DNA from: Fictibacillus arsenicus
GTDB taxonomy: Bacteria > Bacillota > Bacilli > Bacillales > Fictibacillaceae
Direction: 5' to 3'
NCBI RefSeq assembly: GCF_001642935.1
Contig: NZ_CP016761.1
Span: forward strand, 2,046,001 to 2,110,000
Length of the DNA: 64,000 nt
A program made the translations under genes and the position numbers. Positions 17,025 to 24,009 of this stretch are shown here, one piece after another (within the stretch, counting starts at the first letter, position 1; every line of letters begins with the position of its first letter). The notes under the pieces were generated by a model. The model did not search any database, was not told the origin of the DNA, and saw only the letters and a program-made list of their open reading frames with translations.

Positions 17025-18467
17025 TTGAACAGCAAATTGGGAAAAATTATTATAGGAGCTGTTTTATTAATCGGCTTTGTGATCTATACACAATATGAAA
17101 AAAACGCTGAGCCAGCTTGGAAAGTAAACACGGAAAATTTTACTGTTCTAGATAGCTGGGAAGAGTTAATGAATTTTGAAAAAATGAAATATAATGATTT
17201 AAAATTTGTTGATCATTTTAACCTTTTTAAAGACAGTAGGGTTTCAGTTCCGATTACCAGTGAACATCGAACGTTAAGAATCGAGAAAACGTGGAATTAT
17301 GGCTTTCAGCTATATGTACTTTACAGTGTGGATATTAAAGAAAGAGACAAAGATGAAGGGGACATTCCTAGGCTGAATGTTGAAAGGATAAAGCTAACTT
17401 CAGAACAAAATAAAGAATTCATAGGCACTGCAGAATTATATCCAGGAGAAACCTCATCGGAAGGATATGTTTTTAAACATCGCTTATACCGTTCAATGAT
17501 GATTCATCCCGAATTTAATAATGCCGTAAATTCACAGGAAGATTGGGAAGAAGTGATGAAAAGTAACCGATTCGAGCTATATGACATCACTATGAGTTCG
17601 AAGAAAGGAGTAACAAATTTAAAGCCGATTGCTTTCCAGGTTGAACCAGCTCAGATAAGGGGTATTCCAAAAGCTATAGCATCAATCCCTGTTAACCAAA
17701 CATTGCACGTTAACAATGGAGATGAAATAACATTGAAAAGTATAGAATTTTTTCAGATTGGCTCGAGAATTATGTTAGATAAGAAAGTTGACAAAGATCT
17801 AGTTTCCTTAATTGGCGAAATTAATGTTAATGACCGAAAATTACCTATCGAATATGAGATTTCAAGTGTTCATGAAGCAGAGAATTATATTCAGACCTAC
17901 TCTTTAATGAGTGAATTGTTAAATTCAGCTCCATCTGAAGAAGGATTTTTTTCTATAACACATTCCGTTCATCGTACCAATAAAGAATATTCATTTTCTG
18001 TTGTTAAGGCTGATATTGAAAAGTATAACGCCAATCAATCGAATGGTTTAATAAAAAATAAAGTAATTGTAAATGAAAAAGATGTAAATATCGTATATGA
18101 AGGCTTAGAATGGGATGCAGCAAACAATCAAGGAGGAATAAAGTTCTCCATCAATTATCCTGACAACTCAGATAATGTAGAAGAAGCATTTATGTTTCCA
18201 CGTCCCAGCTATCACTTTGGTGATGGAAATGATGAGGATCGTTATGTAAGAAATCTGATTTCGGTCAAAGATTCTTCAGGGAAGCAATTGGAGAATTATG
18301 ATATAACGCAAATATACCAAGATGATAAACCTTCATTTATCATTTATTTTTATAACGGTTTACCCGTTGAAGATTTGACTATTACGCTTTCACGATTAAC
18401 ACATTATGAACCGCTAATAAATGCAGTTTCAATTCCATTAATACTTCCTGAACCAAATAAGAAATAA
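17025..18467 (+). CDS. Membrane-anchored extracytoplasmic protein of unknown function, paralogue 2
   Basis: A 480-residue tandem paralogue of the preceding gene with the same architecture: one N-terminal membrane helix (IIIGAVLLIGFVIYTQ), then QYEKNAEPAWKVN and a large outside domain. TTG start with AAAGGGGA upstream, 33 bases after the neighbour's stop. The N-terminal 120 residues are much more alike than the middle parts, consistent with an old duplication and divergence. Function unknown; secreted sensor, envelope or spore-surface roles are all possible. Confidence 0.82.
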   Translation: MNSKLGKIIIGAVLLIGFVIYTQYEKNAEPAWKVNTENFTVLDSWEELMNFEKMKYNDLKFVDHFNLFKDSRVSVPITSEHRTLRIEKTWNYGFQLYVLYSVDIKERDKDEGDIPRLNVERIKLTSEQNKEFIGTAELYPGETSSEGYVFKHRLYRSMMIHPEFNNAVNSQEDWEEVMKSNRFELYDITMSSKKGVTNLKPIAFQVEPAQIRGIPKAIASIPVNQTLHVNNGDEITLKSIEFFQIGSRIMLDKKVDKDLVSLIGEINVNDRKLPIEYEISSVHEAENYIQTYSLMSELLNSAPSEEGFFSITHSVHRTNKEYSFSVVKADIEKYNANQSNGLIKNKVIVNEKDVNIVYEGLEWDAANNQGGIKFSINYPDNSDNVEEAFMFPRPSYHFGDGNDEDRYVRNLISVKDSSGKQLENYDITQIYQDDKPSFIIYFYNGLPVEDLTITLSRLTHYEPLINAVSIPLILPEPNKK

Positions 18468-18471
18468 AACA

Positions 18472-18505
18472 AAGGAAGACTGCTCTATTTTAACGCAGTC
18501 TCCTT
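18472..18505. terminator. Hairpin between the paralogue pair and the zinc-ribbon gene
   Basis: AAGG-A-AGACTGC pairs with GCAGTCT-CCTT around an 11-base loop. The T-run is poor; it probably serves both converging genes. Confidence 0.55.
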
Positions 18506-18513
18506 ACTTGTAT

Positions 18514-18762
18514 TTATCTTGGATTGCTTTGAGCACGTTTAATGTACATTTCTTCTTCGCCTACAATACCGCAAGCTCCGCATTGAATTAATCTTTCAGA
18601 ACCCTTGTAAGGCAGGTGAAACATATCGAGCTGACCTTCTTCATACTGCTGCACAACATCACCTGTAGAAGGATCAAGTTTTACAGAAACAGGATTTTGT
18701 TCGATAACATTAAAACGTGTTCGATTTGTTTTGCAATTAGGGCACAAATAAGGATTTGCCAA
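18514..18762 (-). CDS. Small zinc-ribbon protein of unknown function
   Basis: An 82-residue protein with two CxxC knuckles, YLCPNCKTN near the N-terminus and IQCGACGIVG near residue 65, the pattern of a zinc ribbon. The middle is acidic and without membrane segments. TTG start with AAGGAGG upstream. A role in transcription, translation or DNA handling is usual for such ribbons, but nothing specific can be said. It is divergent from the small SASP-like gene. Confidence 0.75.
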   Translation of the reverse strand: MANPYLCPNCKTNRTRFNVIEQNPVSVKLDPSTGDVVQQYEEGQLDMFHLPYKGSERLIQCGACGIVGEEEMYIKRAQSNPR

Positions 18763-18865
18763 AATAAAGACCTCCTTTTAGTATTAGGCTAATCATTTAA
18801 GGAAAAATTATGTAAGTTTTAATTTAATAATATTTAGCCATAGTAAGATTAAGGAGGGATAACTG

Positions 18866-19006
18866 ATGGGCAGACAGAAAAAAGGCAATGCGAATGCGCA
18901 AAGAAACAACAATGTAAAAGAAAATGGAGCAGAAAACCAAACTGAATTTGCTTCTTATGCTGAGATGGAAGTTCAAAAGATGCATCACGGTAAGAAAACA
19001 AAATAA
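18866..19006 (+). CDS. Short gamma-type small acid-soluble spore protein (SASP-like)
   Basis: A 46-residue hydrophilic peptide with an ideal AAGGAGGG site 7 bases upstream. It contains one NAQ-N...NQTEFAS unit, matching the repeating NAQQVRKQN...GTEFASE unit of gamma-type SASPs (SspE), in which TEF-AS is the spore protease (GPR) cleavage site. SspE has two such units and is nearly twice as long, so this is a single-unit form. Rich in Asn/Lys, with a basic MHHGKKTK tail. Likely expressed in the forespore and used as an amino-acid store. Confidence 0.6.
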   Translation: MGRQKKGNANAQRNNNVKENGAENQTEFASYAEMEVQKMHHGKKTK

Positions 19007-19007
19007 T

Positions 19008-19036
19008 TTTACTTCTGATCCAAGACAGAGTATAAT
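19008..19036 (+). promoter_or_regulatory. Sigma-A-type promoter of the structured RNA
   Basis: TTTACT and a perfect TATAAT are separated by 17 bases. Initiation near 19041-19044 coincides with the 5' strand of the RNA's closing stem. Confidence 0.65.
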
Positions 19037-19040
19037 AAAA

Positions 19041-19269
19041 ATCTGCGATGTTAGTGGCTTTCCAATGTCTTTAACCTATGTGCTAAAGACGGGAATCCAA
19101 CATGATCTGTCAGACAGTCATGCCTTGCATTCGACTTGGAAGGCTGTAACGGCAGCTGCGGATACCCACCTGAGAGATCAGGTTCCAAAGGCATATAAAG
19201 TCACGGCAGAGCGGATTTTACTTAACAATTAACAAGCGTATTTTACTTCACTGTAAAATGCGCTTTTTT
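19041..19269 (+). ncRNA. Putative structured non-coding RNA (about 225 nt), class not identified
   Basis: A self-contained cassette: promoter, folded body, terminator. Bases 19038-19046 pair with 19211-19219 as a 9-bp closing stem with one G-U. Inside are GTCTTTA/TAAAGAC (19067-19090), CATGA/TCATG with a nested CTGT/ACAG (19101-19122), GCTG/CAGC (19143-19156), and ACCTGA-GAGA-TCAGGT (19168-19183), a GNRA-capped hairpin. TTGGAA (19136) can pair with TTCCAA (19183). The end is a strong terminator, GCGTATTTTAC / GTAAAATGCGC plus six T (19236-19269). No ORF with a ribosome binding site lies within. It could be 6S RNA, another stand-alone RNA, or a leader acting on ypcP 26 bases downstream; I cannot match it to a known class by eye. 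Confidence 0.6.
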
Positions 19270-19294
19270 CATAACATAACCGGGGGATATTTGA

Positions 19295-20182
19295 ATGGAG
19301 AAGAAAGAAGTATTACTATTGATCGATGGATTCAACCTGCTAAGCAGATGTTATTTTGCTACAGCTTATGGCAAAGAGATGCATGACCTTCCTCGAAATT
19401 CGAAAGGACAGTTCACGAATGCAATCCGTGTGACCATACAGAAATTACTCATGCTTGTAAGGGAACACGAGCCTACTCATATTGCAGTTGCTTGGGATGT
19501 GAAACGGGAAGAAACACTTAGACGAGAGAAATTTGCAGATTATAAAGGAACTAGAAACGAACTGCCAGAGCCACTCATCCAACAATATGAAACTCTTGTT
19601 GAATTGTTTGATACAATCGGAATTACACAGCTTACAATTCCTAGATATGAAGCAGACGATATCATAGGAACCATGGTTAACCGCTGGCGCAATGAAAGAG
19701 ACGGGGAGTGCATCATCTACAGCAATGATCGTGATCTATTACAGCTGCTATGCGATAGAACATCTCAGCTTATTGCAATAAAACGTGAAGAGTTGAAGTA
19801 TACACTAAACCATTTTCAGGAGGAGTATGGGATCACTCCTGCACAATGGATTGATGTAAAAGCATTATTGGGCGATAAAAGTGATAACATTCCTGGAGTA
19901 GCTGGTGTAGGAGATAAAGCTGCATTACCTCTCATTCAGCAATATGGAGCAGTTGAACTCATTTATGAAAATTTTGAAAATCTAGATCCTAAATTCAAGC
20001 GTTATCTGAAAAAGCTTGAAGCAGGAAGGGATATGGCTGTTTTAAGTAAAGATTTATGTACCATCTTCACTGATGTTCCAGATATAATTAACAGAGATCT
20101 TGAAGAATGCAGATATCTATTAAATAAAGAAGCGGTTCGAGAAGCTTTGCAGGCTTTGGAAATACAAATAAGAGTGGGTTAA
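19295..20182 (+). CDS. ypcP: 5'-3' exonuclease / flap nuclease, YpcP-like
   Basis: A 295-residue protein equivalent to the N-terminal 5'-nuclease domain of DNA polymerase I, which removes RNA primers and flaps in replication and repair. The acidic metal ligands are visible in LLIDGFNLL, YEADDIIG and YSNDRDLLQL. The helix-hairpin-helix reads GDKSDNIPGVAGVGDKAA. Length matches B. subtilis YpcP. It heads the same neighbourhood (RNase H-like genes) as in B. subtilis. Its stop codon overlaps that of the convergent EamA gene. Confidence 0.94.
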   Translation: MEKKEVLLLIDGFNLLSRCYFATAYGKEMHDLPRNSKGQFTNAIRVTIQKLLMLVREHEPTHIAVAWDVKREETLRREKFADYKGTRNELPEPLIQQYETLVELFDTIGITQLTIPRYEADDIIGTMVNRWRNERDGECIIYSNDRDLLQLLCDRTSQLIAIKREELKYTLNHFQEEYGITPAQWIDVKALLGDKSDNIPGVAGVGDKAALPLIQQYGAVELIYENFENLDPKFKRYLKKLEAGRDMAVLSKDLCTIFTDVPDIINRDLEECRYLLNKEAVREALQALEIQIRVG

Positions 20183-20197
20183 TATCCCACTCTTTTT
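20171..20197. terminator. Terminator shared by two overlapping convergent genes
   Basis: GAGTGGG pairs with CCCACTC, followed by five T. Both stop codons (20180-20182 on plus, 20179-20181 on minus) lie in the loop, so the hairpin includes coding sequence of both genes. Confidence 0.8.
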
Positions 20198-21105
20198 GTT
20201 TTCTTTTTAAACATTAAATCACTCCATTTCAGCTCTGAAAGAATCATTCCGAACAAAATGAGAATACATCCAATCAATGCTTTTGAACCTAAACGTTCAT
20301 TAAGTACAATAAAAGCTGTGATAGCTGCAAAAACAGGTTCCATCGCGAATATCAATGCCACTCTTGCAGGAGTAGTAAAGGATTGAAAATACGTTTGGGC
20401 TAAAAAGGCGAGAGCAGTCGCAAACAATGAAGTGATTAGAAGAGCGGTAATGACTTCAGATTTAAAAAGCATATTCGCAGCAAATATCTCCTGCCATTGT
20501 TCAGTAAATAATGCTGTGATAAAGCTTAATATGGACACAATAAAAAGCTGAACAACAGTCAGGCATAAAGCATCAAAGGATTTGGCAAACTTACCTGTAA
20601 AAACAATGTGCAGCGCAAACGATACTGCACATAGAAGAACATAACCATCACCTATGTTTAAGGAAAAACTATTATGGATTGTAAGTAAATACAGTCCAGC
20701 TACTGCAAGCAATGAACTAAAGCCAATCTGCCAGTTCAGTTTATGTTTTAGTAACATATAGCTTAAAAGAGGGACAAGTACTACACTTAATCCTGTTATA
20801 AATCCAGCTTTTGAGGAAGTCGTATACAGCAGTCCGACAGTTTGAAATCCGTACCCTAAGAAAAGCCAAAAACCCAATAACGTACCACTTTTTAATAGAT
20901 TTTTATTTTTAAAATCCTTAAATGATGTACGCTTAAAAAAGTATATAATGAATAATAATAGTATGGCAGCTATAAAAAAACGGACCGTATTAAATGAATA
21001 TGGTTCTAGAAAAGCAATCGCTTTCTGGACAATAACAAACGTCGTTCCCCAGACAAACGCAACTAACAGCAAGTTAAAATCAGCAAACCATGGTTTCTTT
21101 ATCAT
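20179..21105 (-). CDS. EamA/DMT-family transporter
   Basis: A 308-residue membrane protein with ten predicted helices in two EamA repeats (FVWGTTFVIVQKAI near the N-terminus; MEPVFAAITAFIVLNERLG in the second). Family members export amino acids or metabolites; the substrate is not determined. Starts with GGAG upstream and overlaps the end of the RNase H gene by 4 bases (ATGA), so the two are co-translated. Confidence 0.9.
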   Translation of the reverse strand: MIKKPWFADFNLLLVAFVWGTTFVIVQKAIAFLEPYSFNTVRFFIAAILLLFIIYFFKRTSFKDFKNKNLLKSGTLLGFWLFLGYGFQTVGLLYTTSSKAGFITGLSVVLVPLLSYMLLKHKLNWQIGFSSLLAVAGLYLLTIHNSFSLNIGDGYVLLCAVSFALHIVFTGKFAKSFDALCLTVVQLFIVSILSFITALFTEQWQEIFAANMLFKSEVITALLITSLFATALAFLAQTYFQSFTTPARVALIFAMEPVFAAITAFIVLNERLGSKALIGCILILFGMILSELKWSDLMFKKKTKRVGY

Positions 21106-21503
21106 TCGGAACTCCTGTTTAACTGGATAGCTTTCCTAGCCAGTTCATCTGCTGCTTTATTTTGTTTTGATGGTATCCATTTGATAAAGAATAAATCGAG
21201 CTGGTCCGCTAAAGATAATGCTTTTTCAAGAAGTACAGTGTATCTTTTGTCTTTGGCATATCTCTTATCTATTGCATTTTCTACAGCTTGAGAATCTGTA
21301 CGGAAGGAAACAATTCGCCACTTGTTTTCAACACATAACTCCAAGCCTCGTATTAGAGCTTGAAACTCTGCTTCATGGTTAGACATATTGCCTAATGGGA
21401 AACGATAAGATTGGGTTGTGCCGTCTCCGATTTTCACATAAACTCCTGCACCTGACAATCCAGGATCACCAGCACTTGCACCATCTATATATACTTCGAT
21501 CAA
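21102..21503 (-). CDS. RNase H-like protein (YpdQ type)
   Basis: A 133-residue RNase HI fold. Candidate catalytic acids are Asp in YIDGASAG, Glu in NHEAEFQAL, Asp in FRTDSQAV and Asp in KAADELARKA, so the DEDD set seems complete. B. subtilis YpdQ in the same neighbourhood has been reported as lacking RNase H activity, so activity should not be assumed. TTG start with GAGGAGAG upstream. First gene of a two-gene unit with the EamA transporter. Confidence 0.85.
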   Translation of the reverse strand: MIEVYIDGASAGDPGLSGAGVYVKIGDGTTQSYRFPLGNMSNHEAEFQALIRGLELCVENKWRIVSFRTDSQAVENAIDKRYAKDKRYTVLLEKALSLADQLDLFFIKWIPSKQNKAADELARKAIQLNRSSE

Positions 21504-21576
21504 TTGATGACTCTCCTCTATATAAATTTATATACGTATTATAATGCACTTTAAAAAAAACAAAAAGGAGATTGCT

Positions 21577-22245
21577 ATGAACTTCTCCATAGAATATATG
21601 TACAAACATCCAAAATCACAATTGAAAATTCGTTTTGTTTCTGATCCAGTTTCTTTGCAAGAAGCAATTTTTACGGCGAATGACCTGGAAAAAACGGGCC
21701 GAATTTCTGAAATGTTGTTCATTGACACTAAAGGTGTTACATGGACAAAAAAAGAACTGTTAAAACTTACTGAAGTTAAAAAAGAAGAGCCTAAAGAAAT
21801 CCATGTATTTTTTGATGGAGGTTTTTTGGCGGAATCCAGGATGAGCGGCCAAGGAATCATAATTTACTTCTCGCAGAACGGGATAAAATACCGACTAAAG
21901 AAAAACACCAGTTTTACAAATATTGAATCTAACAACGAAGCTGAATATGCAGCGTTATGGGCTGCTGCCAGGGAACTCGAAGAACTTGGTGTTCAATATG
22001 AGCAGGTGTTAATTCAGGGAGACTCCAAGGTTGTAATCGAACAGTTGAAAGGTGAATGGCCATGTTATGAAGTGAACCTCCAAAACTGGGCAGATAAAAT
22101 CGAAACACTGTTTAAGAAGCTTCAGATTGAACCTGTTTACGAATGGATTCCAAGAAATGAAAATAAAGATGCTGACCAATTAGTAAATCAGGCTTTAAAT
22201 GGCAAGATAATCAAAGCCAAAAAAGAAGTCATTGATAATTTCTGA
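21577..22245 (+). CDS. ypeP: RNase H-like protein with N-terminal extension, YpeP type
   Basis: A 222-residue protein: a family-specific N-terminal domain of about 75 residues, then an RNase HI fold (VFFDGGFL, NNEAEYAALWAA, IQGDSKVV, NKDADQLVNQA). The four acidic positions are preserved. B. subtilis YpeP is the counterpart. The start is ATG 21577 with AAAAGGAG upstream. Divergent from the other RNase H gene by 70 bases. Confidence 0.85.
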   Translation: MNFSIEYMYKHPKSQLKIRFVSDPVSLQEAIFTANDLEKTGRISEMLFIDTKGVTWTKKELLKLTEVKKEEPKEIHVFFDGGFLAESRMSGQGIIIYFSQNGIKYRLKKNTSFTNIESNNEAEYAALWAAARELEELGVQYEQVLIQGDSKVVIEQLKGEWPCYEVNLQNWADKIETLFKKLQIEPVYEWIPRNENKDADQLVNQALNGKIIKAKKEVIDNF

Positions 22246-22297
22246 TTATAACTGGTACAATTTACTAGAGTCTTTTGATTTTGGGGTTGATTAAAAC

Positions 22298-22597
22298 ATG
22301 GAAGCAAACATTTTAGAAGATTATGTAGCATTGCTAGCTTCAAAAGGATTTCGTCTTTCAGATGGGGATCTTCACTTTATTGACTTTGGCAGGCATTATA
22401 CAGAAGCAACTGAATCGCAAGTGAAAATAGCTTTAGAAGTTACACTCATCAAACAATTATCTTTTGATGGGAGTTACTTTATTGCACTGCTTGAATCATT
22501 TGTTAAAGAAGGTGTCCGTTCTAAGAAACGTGCATATAAATTACTTGACCAATTACAATCGAACAAAGAAATTAACCGTTATTGTACTGTGGGGTAA
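22298..22597 (+). CDS. Conserved small protein of unknown function (ypeP-linked)
   Basis: A 99-residue soluble, mostly helical protein without recognised motifs; I cannot assign a family with certainty. It starts 53 bases after ypeP and its stop lies 2 bases before the HD-domain gene, so the three are probably one operon. Confidence 0.7.
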   Translation: MEANILEDYVALLASKGFRLSDGDLHFIDFGRHYTEATESQVKIALEVTLIKQLSFDGSYFIALLESFVKEGVRSKKRAYKLLDQLQSNKEINRYCTVG

Positions 22598-22599
22598 AG

Positions 22600-23244
22600 A
22601 TGAGCCAATTAATGATAGAAAAAACTGAGGTATTTGTTAAAGAAAAATTAAAAGATGAAAGCAGCGGGCATGACTGGTACCATATTTACCGTGTGAAAAA
22701 GCTGGCAGAAAACATTGCCGAGCAAGAAGGTGCTGATCATTTTATATGTGTAATGGCAGCATTGCTTCATGATATAGCTGATGAAAAAATAGCAGGCACT
22801 GAAGAAAAAGGACTGCAAGAAGTTAGGTTATGGCTAGAGTCTATCGCTGTAGAAAATCAATACTTAGAACAAATCATATCTATTATAAGCACGATGTCGT
22901 TTAAAGGCGGAAATCAGTCTGCTATGCAAACTCTTGAAGGACAGGTCGTCCAAGATGCTGACAGGCTGGATGCTATTGGAGCAATAGGTATCGGAAGGAC
23001 TTTTGCTTATTCTGGAGCAAAAGGACAATTGATGTATGACCCCGAGATTCCAGTCCGGGAAAAGATGACGAAAGATCAATACAGGAATGAAAAGAGTACT
23101 GCAGTTAACCACTTTTATGAAAAATTATTAAAATTAAAAAATACAATGAATACAACTTACGCAAAAAAGCTTGCGAATGAACGGCATGCATTCTTGGAGA
23201 GCTTTTTAGAGCAGTTTTTTGGAGAATGGGAAGGGAAGAAGTAG
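22600..23244 (+). CDS. HD-domain phosphohydrolase (YpgQ-like)
   Basis: A 214-residue HD-superfamily hydrolase: GHDWYHIYRV supplies the first His, LLHDIADEK the HD pair, and VQDADRLDAIGAIGIGRT the distal Asp. This arrangement is found in small nucleotide pyrophosphohydrolases such as B. subtilis YpgQ, which acts on (d)NTPs; the exact substrate is inferred. I place the start at ATG 22600, directly after the preceding stop; an upstream frame start at 22582 overlaps that gene without need. Confidence 0.88.
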   Translation: MSQLMIEKTEVFVKEKLKDESSGHDWYHIYRVKKLAENIAEQEGADHFICVMAALLHDIADEKIAGTEEKGLQEVRLWLESIAVENQYLEQIISIISTMSFKGGNQSAMQTLEGQVVQDADRLDAIGAIGIGRTFAYSGAKGQLMYDPEIPVREKMTKDQYRNEKSTAVNHFYEKLLKLKNTMNTTYAKKLANERHAFLESFLEQFFGEWEGKK

Positions 23245-23250
23245 GTAAGC

Positions 23251-23280
23251 GTAAGTTTTGCGCTCCAAAACTTACCTTTT
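23251..23280 (+). terminator. Terminator after the HD-hydrolase gene
   Basis: GTAAGTTTTG pairs with CAAAACTTAC around a 5-base loop, followed by CTTTT. Confidence 0.75.
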
Positions 23281-23330
23281 CAGATACGCTATGGGGTATA
23301 AAGAGGAAGGATACCTCAAAATAAATGTTT

Positions 23331-23424
23331 CAATCCACGAAAATTGCATCTGAATCCACGAGAATGACCCCTCAATCCACGAGTTTTAACCCTGAATCCA
23401 AAAATTTTCTGTGTTTATCCACGA
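23331..23424. repeat. Five-unit array with exact 21-bp period (AATCCACGA motif)
   Basis: AATCCACGA occurs at 23332, 23353 and 23374, a degenerate AATCCAAAA at 23395, and TATCCACGA at 23416, every step being exactly 21 bases. The 12 bases between motifs differ. It lies between two convergent genes and between their two terminators, so it is probably not transcribed at high level. The unit is too short and spacers too short for CRISPR. Confidence 0.8.
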
Positions 23425-23425
23425 G

Positions 23426-23442
23426 TTGTCATATGTTGACAA
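23426..23442. repeat. Inverted repeat next to the 21-bp array
   Basis: TTGTCA-TATGT-TGACAA, a perfect 6-bp dyad with a 5-base centre, directly after the fifth array motif. It resembles a protein-binding operator; the protein is unknown. Confidence 0.45.
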
Positions 23443-23481
23443 ATTTCGAATGCCTCGAATTACGGAATATCGATTAAATAG

Positions 23482-23510
23482 AAAAAAAGGGCCCGCATGG
23501 CCCTTTTTTT
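23482..23510. terminator. Bidirectional terminator, ferredoxin gene end
   Basis: AAAGGGCC-CGCAT-GGCCCTTT with A- and T-runs on either side. On the minus strand it follows the ferredoxin stop. Confidence 0.85.
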
Positions 23511-23838
23511 ATTCGCATTCTTCAGCTGGACGGGGCCCAGCATCTAAACCTTCAGAACTTACAGTAAGTACTGGTTTGATTGACGCATCTGAACTCACGC
23601 AGATTTGACATGAAAGTCTAACGTTGCCTGATAAGCCTTTTGTTTCAATAATGTTCGCTTCTTTTTCTCCAATAGGGCCTAAATCTCCGGATAATACTTC
23701 TACACGGCAAGAAGTACATTTTGCTTTTCCTCCACAGCGGTGAAGAATATCAATACCATTGTCTTCTAAAGCCAAAACAAGTTTTTTTCCATCTTCAATG
23801 TTATAAATTCCATAGCCTTGCACGTCAATTTTTGCCAT
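23509..23838 (-). CDS. 2Fe-2S ferredoxin
   Basis: A 109-residue plant-type ferredoxin. Cluster ligands are CGGKAKCTSC (CxxxxxCxxC) plus a distal Cys in RLSCQICV. It carries single electrons to an unidentified redox partner. ATG with GAGGAGG upstream. A possible promoter (TTTACT-16-TATAAT) lies upstream on the minus strand around 23875-23897. Divergent from fhs; monocistronic. Confidence 0.93.
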   Translation of the reverse strand: MAKIDVQGYGIYNIEDGKKLVLALEDNGIDILHRCGGKAKCTSCRVEVLSGDLGPIGEKEANIIETKGLSGNVRLSCQICVSSDASIKPVLTVSSEGLDAGPRPAEECE

Positions 23839-24009
23839 TAAGCTGCCTCCTCAAGAATATCTTTCCATTTCTATTATACGATAACCTAGAATCAAGTAAA
23901 GTAAACTAAACCAATCAAAGTTATCATATAAAAACTAATCGCATCACATACTTATTTCATATACAATAGAGAGTGGAGACAATTTTTACATATGGAGGGT
24001 TAAATCAAC

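Noticed and set aside
18924-19232. 102-residue open frame on the plus strand
   Set aside because: It overlaps the SASP-like gene in another frame and then runs through the stems of the structured RNA; no ribosome binding site and no protein-like composition.
19041-19269. TPP or c-di-AMP (ydaO) riboswitch
   Set aside because: CTGAGA and GGATACCC fragments occur, but the full ordered consensus elements of either riboswitch are missing and the downstream gene is not a known target.
23331-23424. CRISPR array
   Set aside because: Repeat motif is only about 9 bases, spacers about 12 bases, units degenerate, and no cas gene is present.
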